The translations under genes were made by a program, and so were the position numbers. The notes under the pieces are model-generated. The model saw only the letters and a program-made list of their open reading frames with translations, was not told the DNA's origin and did not search any database. This document shows, piece after piece, positions 1 through 7,040 of a stretch of 19,187 nucleotides of DNA; positions within the stretch are counted from its first letter, which is position 1; each line of letters opens with the position of its first letter. This DNA is from an uncultured Oscillospiraceae bacterium (lineage in GTDB: Bacteria > Bacillota > Clostridia > Oscillospirales > Acutalibacteraceae): contig UQZS01000034.1 of the NCBI GenBank assembly GCA_900545625.1, positions 1-19,187 of the forward strand, written 5' to 3'.

Positions 1-774
1 CAGGCAAGCGTGACCATTTCGTTTGAAGAGGCGGCAAAGGGCTGCGAGCGCGAGGTCACAACCAACCGTATCGAGGTCTGTGACGAATGTCACGGCTCGG
101 GCGCCGCACCCGGTTCTTCGCCGAAAACCTGTCCCGAATGCCACGGGCGCGGGCAGGTCACGACCCAGCAGCGCACGGCATTCGGCGTGATCCAGACGCA
201 GAAAGCGTGCTCGCGCTGCGGCGGCAAGGGCACGATCATCGACAACCCCTGCCGCAAATGCCGCGGCGCAGGGCGCGTGCGCAAGCCGGTCACCATCACG
301 GTCAAAATCCCCGCCGGCATCGATGACCGTCAGGTTATCAACGCGCGCGGGCAGGGCAACAAGGGGCTGAACGGCGGCCCTGCGGGCGATCTGCGCGTGG
401 CGGTCAATGTGCGCCCGCACCCGATCTTCGAGCGCGAGGGCTATAACGTTTGGGTCGAAATGCATATCAGCTACGCGGCCGCCGCGCTCGGCTGCACCGT
501 GCAGGTGCCCACGCTCGACGGTAAGGTGCAGTATACCGTCCCCGCAGGCACGCAGGCAGGCGATGTGTTCAAACTGAAGGGCAAGGGCATCCAAAGCCTT
601 AACAACCGCGGGCGCGGCGACGAGCTCGTGCGCATTGTGGTGGACGTCCCGCGCGAGCTCAACGAGGAACAGAAAGACCTGCTGCGAAAGTTAGATGCGG
701 CGCTCGGCAACGAGACGGCGCATCTCGGGCGCGGGGAAGAGAAAAAAGGCTTCTTCGGCAAAAAGAAAAAATAA
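1..774 (+). CDS. dnaJ: Chaperone protein DnaJ, 5'-truncated by window edge
   Basis: DnaJ is the Hsp40 co-chaperone that delivers unfolded proteins to DnaK and stimulates its ATPase in the cytoplasm. The open frame runs in from the left edge, so the J domain and Gly/Phe region lie outside the window; the GTG at 10 is internal and not a start. Visible first is the end of the typical TISFEEAAKGCE segment, then four CxxCxGxG zinc motifs (CDECHGSG, CPECHGRG, CSRCGGKG, CRKCRGAG, about nt 79-276). The C-terminal substrate-binding domains follow, with VTVKIPAGIDD-like and DLRVAVNVRPHPIFER stretches. The protein ends in a lysine-rich GFFGKKKK tail. A strong hairpin terminator begins 20 nt after the stop, so dnaJ ends its transcription unit. 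Upstream neighbours, probably dnaK/grpE, cannot be seen. Confidence 0.97.
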   Translation, partial: QASVTISFEEAAKGCEREVTTNRIEVCDECHGSGAAPGSSPKTCPECHGRGQVTTQQRTAFGVIQTQKACSRCGGKGTIIDNPCRKCRGAGRVRKPVTITVKIPAGIDDRQVINARGQGNKGLNGGPAGDLRVAVNVRPHPIFEREGYNVWVEMHISYAAAALGCTVQVPTLDGKVQYTVPAGTQAGDVFKLKGKGIQSLNNRGRGDELVRIVVDVPRELNEEQKDLLRKLDAALGNETAHLGRGEEKKGFFGKKKK

Positions 775-793
775 GCGGGAAACGCTTTCAAAC

Positions 794-833
794 AAACTGC
801 TTTTGTGCTATGATAGCAGAAAGGCAGTTTTTG
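794..833 (+). terminator. Intrinsic terminator after dnaJ
   Basis: Two 18-nt arms (794-811 and 813-830) are near-perfect inverted repeats, starting AAACTGC and ending GCAGTTT, with one G-U wobble and one mismatch. A T-rich stretch follows directly. It lies 20 nt after the dnaJ stop codon. Confidence 0.85.
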
Positions 834-890
834 TTGCAACCGTGAGAGTAGGCGACAATATGCCGGTATTCTCGTAAATCCATGGGCGCT

Positions 891-944
891 TCCTCCCTCT
901 GACGAGGGAGGTGGCGCGCGCGAAGCGCGTGACGGAGGGAGAGA
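891..944 (+). repeat. Palindromic intergenic repeat R1, copy a
   Basis: It starts with a perfect 8-bp hairpin (CCTCCCTC, loop TGAC, GAGGGAGG). An inner GC-rich palindrome (CGCGC-GAA-GCGCG) follows, and the copy ends in GGAGGGAGAG. The same frame returns at 17453-17509, and in inverted orientation at 1025-1071. Confidence 0.8.
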
Positions 945-1024
945 AACAATAAAACGTATAAGCATAAAGCAGCGACATAACCTTTCTGCGCTCAAATCTT
1001 TTCTGTGTGATTCATGGACTCTTT

Positions 1025-1071
1025 TCTCTCCCCCAGTCGCCTAACGGCGACAGCCCCCTCGTCAGAGAGGG
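1025..1071 (-). repeat. Palindromic intergenic repeat R1, copy b, inverted
   Basis: Read on the minus strand, this copy runs CCCTCTCTGACGAGGGGG, then an inner palindrome GTCGCC-GTTA-GGCGAC, then GGGGGAGAG. It has the same outer frame as copy a with a different inner palindrome, and faces copy a across about 80 nt. Confidence 0.75.
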
Positions 1072-1138
1072 CAACAGACAAAAATTGCGATTTTCCCCTC
1101 GATGCGGGGAATAACCTTTCTTGTTGCAGGTGAACGAC

Positions 1139-2356
1139 ATGTACGGACTTTTGGGCGAGCATCTCTCCCACAGCTTCTCCCCGCAGATCCACGCGCGGCT
1201 GGGCGATTACGACTACAAATTGTTTGAGGTCGCGCCGGACGACCTCGGGGCATTTTTGCAGGCGAAAAACTTCAATGGAATCAACGTCACCATCCCCTAT
1301 AAAAAGGCGGTCATCCCGTATCTTGCGGGGCTTTCCGACAACGCGCGGCGCATCGGCGCGGTCAATACGATTATTAAGCGCGCGGACGGCACGCTTTGGG
1401 GCGACAACACCGATTACGACGGCTTTCTTTATATGGTGCGCCGAAGTTCGGCAGCGGTCAAAGGAAAAAAAGCGCTCGTGCTCGGCACCGGCGGTGCGAG
1501 CGCACCCGTCGCGGCGGTGCTTCATGACCTCGGCGCGCGCGAAGTCATAAAAATCTCCCGAAGCGGGGAGAATAACTACGAAAACATTTCCCGCCACTAT
1601 GATGCGGACATCCTTGTCAACACCACGCCCGTCGGTATGTACCCGAACAACGGGAAAGCGCCGCTTTCTCTGGCGGGCTTCCGAAAGCTTTCGTGCGTGC
1701 TCGACATCATCTACAATCCCCACAGAACCGCGCTCACGCTCGACGCCGAACGGCGCGGCATCCCCGCGTTCACGGGGCTTTCGATGCTCGTCGCGCAGGC
1801 GAAGCGCGCCGCCGAGCTGTTTTTGGGCGAGAATATCCCCGACGCGCGCACGGATGAAATTCTCTCCTCGCTGGAACGCGAAATGCAGAACCTTGTGCTC
1901 GTCGGCATGCCCGGCTGCGGCAAGACCACGGTGGGGCAAGCGCTCGCAAAGGAGCTTTCCCGCCCGTTTTGCGACGCGGACGCCGAGATCGAACGCCGCG
2001 CGGGGCAAACGATTCCCGAAATCTTTGAAACCGAGGGCGAAGCGGGTTTTCGCGCACGCGAAACGGCGGCGCTCGCCGATATATGCCGCCAAAGCGGCGC
2101 GGTTATCGCGACGGGCGGCGGGGCGGTGACGATTCCCGAAAACACGGACATCCTGCGCCAAAACAGCATCGTGCTGTTTTTGAACCGCGACCCGTCTGCG
2201 CTCCCGACCGTCGGCAGACCCGTTTCGCAGCGCGACGGCGTGCAGGCGATCTATCAGCGGCGGCTGCCGCTGTACCGCGCGGTGTGTGATTATGAGATCG
2301 ACGCGAACGACGCGATAGAGACAGTCGTACAGCGCATTTTGGAGGCAATACAATGA
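1139..2356 (+). CDS. aroE/aroK: Bifunctional shikimate dehydrogenase / shikimate kinase fusion
   Basis: This 405-residue protein joins two consecutive-step enzymes of the shikimate pathway. Residues 1 to about 245 are AroE, reducing 3-dehydroshikimate with NADPH. Visible are SHSFSP (substrate-binding serines), NVTIPYK with catalytic Lys55, GDNTDYDG with Asp92, and the Rossmann loop GTGGAS (116-121). Residues about 250-405 are shikimate kinase, with Walker A GMPGCGKTT (256-264), the acidic site FCDADAEIE, GFRARE (Arg305) and ATGGGAV (324-330). Each half has roughly the length of the free-standing enzyme. I chose ATG 1139, which has AGGTG six nt upstream; a TTG in frame at 1121 has no such site. 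The stop overlaps the aroQ start by four nt, so the genes are probably translationally coupled. The fusion call is firm because both signature sets lie in one uninterrupted frame. Confidence 0.95.
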   Translation: MYGLLGEHLSHSFSPQIHARLGDYDYKLFEVAPDDLGAFLQAKNFNGINVTIPYKKAVIPYLAGLSDNARRIGAVNTIIKRADGTLWGDNTDYDGFLYMVRRSSAAVKGKKALVLGTGGASAPVAAVLHDLGAREVIKISRSGENNYENISRHYDADILVNTTPVGMYPNNGKAPLSLAGFRKLSCVLDIIYNPHRTALTLDAERRGIPAFTGLSMLVAQAKRAAELFLGENIPDARTDEILSSLEREMQNLVLVGMPGCGKTTVGQALAKELSRPFCDADAEIERRAGQTIPEIFETEGEAGFRARETAALADICRQSGAVIATGGGAVTIPENTDILRQNSIVLFLNRDPSALPTVGRPVSQRDGVQAIYQRRLPLYRAVCDYEIDANDAIETVVQRILEAIQ

Positions 2357-2790
2357 AGATCCTTGTCATCAACGGCCCAAACCTTAATATGCTCGGCATC
2401 CGCGAGCCCGATATTTACGGCAAACAGACCTATGCGTCGCTTGTAGAGCAGATCGAAGCTTGGGCGCAAAGACTCGGGGCAGAGGTCGAGTGCTACCAGT
2501 CGAACCACGAGGGCGATATCGTCGATAAAATTCAGGCGGCCTACGGCGTGTTTGACGGCATCGTCATCAACCCCGCCGCCTATACGCACACAAGCGTCGC
2601 CATTCTTGACGCGCTCAAAGCGGTGGGGCTGCCCGCCGCCGAGGTGCATATCTCCGACGTGAACGCGCGCGAGAAATTCCGTCACGTTTCCTATGCAGGG
2701 ATGGCGTGTGCGGCGCATTTCATCGGGCTTGGCTTCGACGGCTACCGTCAGGCGCTCGAATATCTCGTGCGGGATGGTGCGAACGGTTGA
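2353..2790 (+). CDS. aroQ: Type II 3-dehydroquinate dehydratase
   Basis: AroQ dehydrates 3-dehydroquinate to 3-dehydroshikimate, the step just before the AroE half of its upstream neighbour. The 145-residue length is typical of the dodecameric type II class. Diagnostic stretches are NGPNLNMLGIREPDIYG (catalytic Arg17 and Tyr22), YQSNHEGDIVDKI, INPAAYTHTS and EVHISDVNAREKFR (His99). The ATG lies inside the last codons of the aroE-aroK fusion (ATGA overlap), and the upstream GGAGG-like GGAGGC serves as ribosome site, so the two genes form a coupled pair. Together they encode three consecutive enzyme activities. The stop codon overlaps the -35 box of the following metG promoter. Confidence 0.97.
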   Translation: MKILVINGPNLNMLGIREPDIYGKQTYASLVEQIEAWAQRLGAEVECYQSNHEGDIVDKIQAAYGVFDGIVINPAAYTHTSVAILDALKAVGLPAAEVHISDVNAREKFRHVSYAGMACAAHFIGLGFDGYRQALEYLVRDGANG

Positions 2791-2815
2791 AATCCGCACG
2801 CAAATCTGCTACAAT
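2787..2815 (+). promoter_or_regulatory. SigA-type promoter for metG and the downstream genes
   Basis: TTGAAA (2787-2792), a 17-nt spacer and TACAAT (2810-2815). The -35 box overlaps the aroQ stop. Predicted start of transcription near 2822 leaves a leader of only about 25 nt before metG, too short for a T-box or SAM riboswitch. Confidence 0.75.
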
Positions 2816-2845
2816 AAAATGTCCCAAAAAGAAAGGAAGATGAAC

Positions 2846-4795
2846 ATGGGTGACAAACCGAAATTCTACATCACCACCGCCATTGCCTACACGTCGCGCA
2901 AGCCGCACATCGGCAACAGCTACGAGATCGTGCTGACCGACGCCATCGCGCGCTACAAGCGAATGCAGGGCTATGACGTATTCTTCCTGACGGGCACTGA
3001 CGAGCACGGGCAGAAGATTGAGGAATACGCCAAGGCGGCGGGTGTAAGCCCCAAGGCATATGTCGATAAGGTCGCGGGCGAGATCCGCGCCATCTGCGAC
3101 GCGCTTCATACCACGTACGACAAATTCATCCGCACCACCGATGACTACCACGAAAAGGCGGTGCAGAAAATTTTCAAAAAGCTCTACGACCAGGGCGACA
3201 TCTATAAAGGCGAATACGAGGGACTCTACTGCACGCCGTGCGAGTCTTTCTGGACGGAAAGCCAGCTTGACGAAAACGGCTGCTGCCCCGACTGCCACAG
3301 ACCCGTTAAAAAGGCGAAGGAGGAAGCGTATTTCCTGCGGCTTTCGAAATACCAGAAGCAGCTTGAGGACTTTATCGAAAGCCATGAGGATTTCATCTAC
3401 CCCGAAGCGCGCAAAAAGGAAATGCTCAACAACTTCATAAAGCCCGGTTTGCAGGATCTGTGCGTCTCGCGCACCTCCTTTAAATGGGGCGTGCCCGTGT
3501 CGTTTGACGAAAGCCACGTGATCTACGTCTGGATCGACGCGCTTTCCAACTACATCACCGCGCTCGGCTACGACCCGGCCGAGCCCGGCGCGCTTTACAA
3601 AAAATACTGGCCCGCCGATGTGCACATCATCGGCAAGGACATCGTGCGCTTCCACACGATCTACTGGCCCATCATGCTTATGGCGCTCGGCGAGCCGCTC
3701 CCGAAACAGGTCTACGGGCACCCGTGGCTGCTGTTCGGCGAGGACAAGATGTCGAAATCCCGCGGCAACGTGATCTATGCCGACGATCTGATCAAGGTGT
3801 TCGGCGTGGACGCGGTGCGCTATTATCTGCTTGCGGAAATGCCGCACGCGCAGGACGGCTCTATCACGTATGAAACGCTTATCGAGCGCTACAATACGGA
3901 CCTTGCGAATACAATCGGCAATCTCGTCAACCGCACCGTCGCTATGCAGCAGAAGTATTTTGACGGCGTGGTGCAAGCGCCTACAGAACCCGGTGAATTC
4001 GATGCCGACGTCCGTGCACTCGCGCTCGATACCGTAAAACAGGTGGACCGCTGCTTTAACGAATATAAGATCGCCGACAGCACCGCGTGCGTGCTCGCGC
4101 TCGCGCGGCGCTTGAACAAATACATCGATGAGACCATGCCCTGGGCGCTTGCGAAGGACGAGACCAAGCGCGCGCGGCTCGGCACGGTGCTCTACAACCT
4201 TTTGGAGGGCATCCGGTACCTTGGCGTGCTGCTTTCCCCCTATATGCCCGATACCGCCGACGCGATCTTCGCACAGCTGGGCACGGATGTGCGCGGTTAC
4301 GATTCGTTAAAGGCTTTCGGCGGACTTCAAGCAGGCACGAAGGTCGGCACGCCCACGCCGCTGTTTTCGCGCATCGACGGCGAAAAGCTGATCGCAGAAC
4401 TCCTCGAACAGCAGAAAAAGGAGCAGGAGGCCGAAAAGAAAGCTGCCGAAGCGGCGGCAGGGCTTGCGCCCATCCACATCGAAGATTTTATGAAAACCGA
4501 ACTGCGCGTAGCCGAGATCAAAGCCTGCGAGCCGGTCAAGCGCTCGAAGAAGCTCCTTAAATTGACGCTTGATGACGGCTCAGGTGCAGAGCGCACCGTG
4601 GCAAGCGGCATTGCGCCGTGGTACAAGCCGGAAGACCTTATCGGCAAAAAGGTCGTGCTTGTGGCAAACCTCAAGCCCGCAAAGCTGTGCGGGGTGGAAA
4701 GCTGCGGCATGATCCTGGCGGCGGACTGCGCGAAGGACAACGTGCAGGTCGTATTTGTGGACAGCTCCATGCCGAACGGGGCGCGGATCCGCTGA
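2846..4795 (+). CDS. metG: Methionine--tRNA ligase
   Basis: MetRS charges tRNA-Met with methionine in the cytoplasm. The 649-residue protein has the class I HIGH-type site as PHIGN (20-24), the TGTDEHGQKIEE segment, a single Cys4 zinc knuckle (C129xxC132 and C147xxC150) and the KMSKS loop (301-305). A C-terminal Trbp111-like tRNA-binding domain (about 545-649) follows a charged Lys/Glu-rich linker, the usual build of long Firmicutes MetRS. I chose ATG 2846, giving MGDKPKFYIT, because AAGGA lies about 8 nt upstream. The ATG at 2840 would sit almost on that ribosome site. The metG stop overlaps the tatD start (TGATG), so metG leads a six-gene run. Confidence 0.97.
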   Translation: MGDKPKFYITTAIAYTSRKPHIGNSYEIVLTDAIARYKRMQGYDVFFLTGTDEHGQKIEEYAKAAGVSPKAYVDKVAGEIRAICDALHTTYDKFIRTTDDYHEKAVQKIFKKLYDQGDIYKGEYEGLYCTPCESFWTESQLDENGCCPDCHRPVKKAKEEAYFLRLSKYQKQLEDFIESHEDFIYPEARKKEMLNNFIKPGLQDLCVSRTSFKWGVPVSFDESHVIYVWIDALSNYITALGYDPAEPGALYKKYWPADVHIIGKDIVRFHTIYWPIMLMALGEPLPKQVYGHPWLLFGEDKMSKSRGNVIYADDLIKVFGVDAVRYYLLAEMPHAQDGSITYETLIERYNTDLANTIGNLVNRTVAMQQKYFDGVVQAPTEPGEFDADVRALALDTVKQVDRCFNEYKIADSTACVLALARRLNKYIDETMPWALAKDETKRARLGTVLYNLLEGIRYLGVLLSPYMPDTADAIFAQLGTDVRGYDSLKAFGGLQAGTKVGTPTPLFSRIDGEKLIAELLEQQKKEQEAEKKAAEAAAGLAPIHIEDFMKTELRVAEIKACEPVKRSKKLLKLTLDDGSGAERTVASGIAPWYKPEDLIGKKVVLVANLKPAKLCGVESCGMILAADCAKDNVQVVFVDSSMPNGARIR

Positions 4796-5571
4796 TGCTG
4801 ACCGATATTTTTGATTCCCACGCGCATTACGACGACCCGCGCTTTGCGGAAGATGTTTATACGCTTTTGGACAGCTTCCCGCAAAGCGGCGTTTCGGGCG
4901 TCGTGTCCTGCGGGGTGAATGTTGAAACAACGCGCTTTGCGCAGTCGCTTTCACACCGCTATGCTTTTGTGTATGCGGCAGCGGGCTTTCATCCGCTCAA
5001 TTTGGAGGATGTGCCCGCCGATCCCATTGCGGCGCTCGCGCCCTTTTTCGACGACAAAAAAACGGTCGCCGTCGGGGAGATCGGGCTTGACTACCACTAT
5101 GAAAAAGAAAGCCGCTTACAGCAGCTCGCGCTGTTTGAAGCGCAGCTCGCGTTTGCAAAAGAACGCGACCTTCCCGTGATCGTCCATGACCGCGAGGCGC
5201 ATGCGGATACCCTGCGGCTGCTGCAAAAATACCGCCCGCGCGGGGTGGTGCACTGCTTTTCGGGCTCTGCCGAAACGGCGCGCGAGGTGTTGAAACTCGG
5301 CATGTATATCGGCCTTGGCGGGGCGGTGACGTTCAAAAACGCCGTCAAGCCCGTCGAGGTCGCAAAAATGGTTCCCGCAGACTGCCTTTTGGTCGAAACG
5401 GACGCGCCGTATATGGCGCCTGTGCCGTGCCGGGGCAAGCGGTGCGATTCGCGTATGATCGCCTACACCGCCGAACGGCTGGCGGAGATCCGCGGGGTGG
5501 ATGCGCAGGATCTTTTGCAGGAGACGGCGCGCAACGCGCGTGCATTGTTTGGGCTTCGCGCGGAAAAATAA
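4795..5571 (+). CDS. tatD: TatD family metal-dependent hydrolase/DNase
   Basis: TatD/YcfH proteins are TIM-barrel metallohydrolases; several have 3'-5' DNase activity, but the physiological role in Firmicutes is unsettled. The 258 residues carry the full metal-ligand set: DSHAHYDD (His9, His11), GEIGLDYHY (Glu95), VIVHDREA (His131), VVHCFSGS (His153) and ETDAPYM (Asp203). The ATG shares one base with the metG stop (TGATG), so translation is probably coupled. metG-tatD adjacency is a frequent Firmicutes arrangement. A GGAGG site follows 8 nt after the tatD stop and serves the next gene. Confidence 0.93.
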   Translation: MLTDIFDSHAHYDDPRFAEDVYTLLDSFPQSGVSGVVSCGVNVETTRFAQSLSHRYAFVYAAAGFHPLNLEDVPADPIAALAPFFDDKKTVAVGEIGLDYHYEKESRLQQLALFEAQLAFAKERDLPVIVHDREAHADTLRLLQKYRPRGVVHCFSGSAETAREVLKLGMYIGLGGAVTFKNAVKPVEVAKMVPADCLLVETDAPYMAPVPCRGKRCDSRMIAYTAERLAEIRGVDAQDLLQETARNARALFGLRAEK

Positions 5572-5592
5572 GACAGTCGGAGGACGCGGAAT

Positions 5593-6315
5593 TTGGAAAC
5601 ATTTGAGATCGCAAACCTGCATGTGCGCTTTGATGCGCGCGGCGAGCTTTTGTACACACGCACGCGCCCGTATCTTGCAAAAGACGGCGCCGAAGCGGAT
5701 TTCACCATTGACCTGTCGGAGGAATTCTTCGCGCGCAAGCATGAGCAGTACCCGCAGCTCACACTTGACGAGTGCCGGTACATGTGGGTGGGCGAGGCGT
5801 TTTATGCGCGGCTTTTGCAATATGACGGCATGCTGCTGCACGCTTCGTGCGTCGAAAAGGACGGGAAGGCCTATTTGTTTTCCGCGAAAAGCGGCACGGG
5901 CAAGTCCACACATACGCATTTGTGGCTGCGCGCCTTCCCGGACAGCCGCATCATCAATGATGACAAGCCCGCTGTACGCCGCATGGACGGTACGTTTTAC
6001 GCCTGCGGCACACCGTTTTCGGGCAAAACGGATGAAAACATCAATGTGCAGGTGCCTATACGCGCGATCGTATTTATAGAGCGCGGGACGGAAAATTCGA
6101 TCGAGCCCATCCCACCGGCGGCGGCGGTCCCGCTGTTTCTATCGCAGACGCTGCGTCCGCCGAAAAAAGCGGCCATGGAAACGATGCTCACCCTGCTCGG
6201 GAAGCTGATTGAAGCCGTCCCTGTGTTCCGCCTGCGGTGCAATATGGACCTTTCCGCCGCCGAAACAGCGCTTGCAGGGATCGAGGCATATTACGGTAAA
6301 CAGGAAAAGGGGTAA
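5593..6315 (+). CDS. HPr-kinase/phosphorylase-like serine kinase
   Basis: This 240-residue protein resembles the C-terminal catalytic domain of HPr kinase and the HprK-like kinases found in some lasso-peptide clusters, where a precursor serine is phosphorylated. Visible are HASCVEKDGKAYLFSAKSG leading into the P-loop SAKSGTGKST (97-106), a short acidic INDDKPAVR site (Asp123-Asp124) and CGTPFSGKTDEN (138-149), which fits the GTPW/GE segment of that family. Typical HPr kinase has an extra N-terminal domain and regulates carbon catabolite repression; the short length and neighbours argue against that role. The start is a TTG, supported by GGAGG nine nt upstream (5579-5583). Only four nt separate it from the PqqD-like gene. 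The substrate is unknown; a peptide handled by the next three gene products is my inference. Confidence 0.82.
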   Translation: METFEIANLHVRFDARGELLYTRTRPYLAKDGAEADFTIDLSEEFFARKHEQYPQLTLDECRYMWVGEAFYARLLQYDGMLLHASCVEKDGKAYLFSAKSGTGKSTHTHLWLRAFPDSRIINDDKPAVRRMDGTFYACGTPFSGKTDENINVQVPIRAIVFIERGTENSIEPIPPAAAVPLFLSQTLRPPKKAAMETMLTLLGKLIEAVPVFRLRCNMDLSAAETALAGIEAYYGKQEKG

Positions 6316-6319
6316 TCCG

Positions 6320-6586
6320 ATGAAGATCAAAGAAGGCTTTGTTCTCCACGAGGTCGCCGGCAGCTTTGTCGCCGTGCCGCTGGGGGCTGCGCAGGTAGAT
6401 TTCGGCGGCATGCTGACCTTAACGCCTGTGGGGGCATTTATTTGGAAATGCTTGGAAACGGACACGACGGAAGAGAAAATCGTACAAGCCGTGCTTTCCG
6501 AATATGAGGTGGACGAGCCAACCGCGCGCCGCGACACGCATGCTTTTCTTGGGAAGTTGCGCACAGCCGGGCTTTTAGAGGACTGA
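6320..6586 (+). CDS. PqqD-like (RRE-type) peptide-binding protein
   Basis: An 88-residue small protein of the PqqD family. PqqD proteins have a winged-helix fold, called RRE in many RiPP pathways, that binds the leader of a precursor peptide and presents it to modifying enzymes. The match is the LTPVGAFIWKCLE turn (34-46), then TTEEKIVQAVLSEYEVDE and the closing helix FLGKLRTAGLLED (76-88), a pattern characteristic of the family. The start ATG 6320 has AAGGGG about seven nt upstream. The gaps to both neighbours are four nt, so the three proteins are probably made together. No precursor is visible nearby, so the ligand is unknown; its place between a kinase and a peptidase supports a peptide-handling role. 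Confidence 0.82.
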   Translation: MKIKEGFVLHEVAGSFVAVPLGAAQVDFGGMLTLTPVGAFIWKCLETDTTEEKIVQAVLSEYEVDEPTARRDTHAFLGKLRTAGLLED

Positions 6587-6590
6587 AGCG

Positions 6591-7040
6591 ATGGAAAAAA
6601 AGCAGGTTCGGCTCGAAGAGCTGCTGCCCGTGATCGAGGAAACGCTCGCTGCAGGCGGCACAGTGCGTTTGCCTATCACGGGTACGAGCATGCTGCCCCT
6701 GCTCGTTGCGGGGCGCGACACGGTGGTGCTCACGCGCGTGAGCGCGCGGCTGCAAACCTATGACCTGCCGCTGTACCGCCGCGAAAACGGCGCGTTCGTG
6801 CTGCACCGCGTGGTCGGCGTGGCAGAGGACGGCACCTATATCTGCTGCGGGGACAACCAATGGGTCAAAGAGCCGGGGGTCCGCCAAGAACAACTCATCG
6901 GCGTGGTCGCGCGCATCTGCCGCAAGGGCAGGGAATTCCCCGTCACGGCAAGGCGCTACCGGCTGTATGTGCGTTTGTGGGCGCTTTTGTTCCCCGTCCG
7001 GCGGTATCTTGTGGCATTGCGAGGGAAATTACGGAAATGA
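6591..7040 (+). CDS. S24/S26 family serine peptidase, SipW-like
   Basis: The 149-residue protein has the signal-peptidase fold signatures. TGTSMLPLL carries the likely nucleophile Ser33, and VLHRVVG carries His72 where most bacterial type I signal peptidases have lysine. CCGDNQW (86-91) is the conserved GDN box. A Ser/His pair is typical of the SipW/ER branch. Unlike ordinary signal peptidases it has no N-terminal membrane anchor; the first 25 residues are acidic and polar. A hydrophobic-basic stretch near the end (YRLYVRLWALLFPVRRYLVAL) could touch the membrane. Its stop overlaps the ABC exporter start (ATGA). I infer that it cuts the exporter's substrate, perhaps on the cytoplasmic side; a LexA/S24-type regulator is less likely because there is no DNA-binding domain. 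Confidence 0.82.
   Translation: MEKKQVRLEELLPVIEETLAAGGTVRLPITGTSMLPLLVAGRDTVVLTRVSARLQTYDLPLYRRENGAFVLHRVVGVAEDGTYICCGDNQWVKEPGVRQEQLIGVVARICRKGREFPVTARRYRLYVRLWALLFPVRRYLVALRGKLRK

Larger units (their letters stand above)
775..1138. other. Intergenic region between dnaJ and the aro genes
   Basis: No gene is supported in this 364-nt stretch. It holds the dnaJ terminator and two inverted copies of a palindromic repeat (891-944 and 1025-1071). It also has two copies of the 10-mer ATAACCTTTC (977-986 and 1111-1120). A weak promoter-like pair, TTGTTG (831-836), 17 nt, GACAAT (854-859), is too poor to call, so the aro promoter is unresolved. Confidence 0.6.

Noticed and set aside
992..2353. Long minus-strand open frame opposite the aroE-aroK fusion
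   Set aside because: Its translation is Arg/Asp/Val-rich with no family resemblance; the plus strand encodes a clear enzyme. It is a GC-codon shadow.
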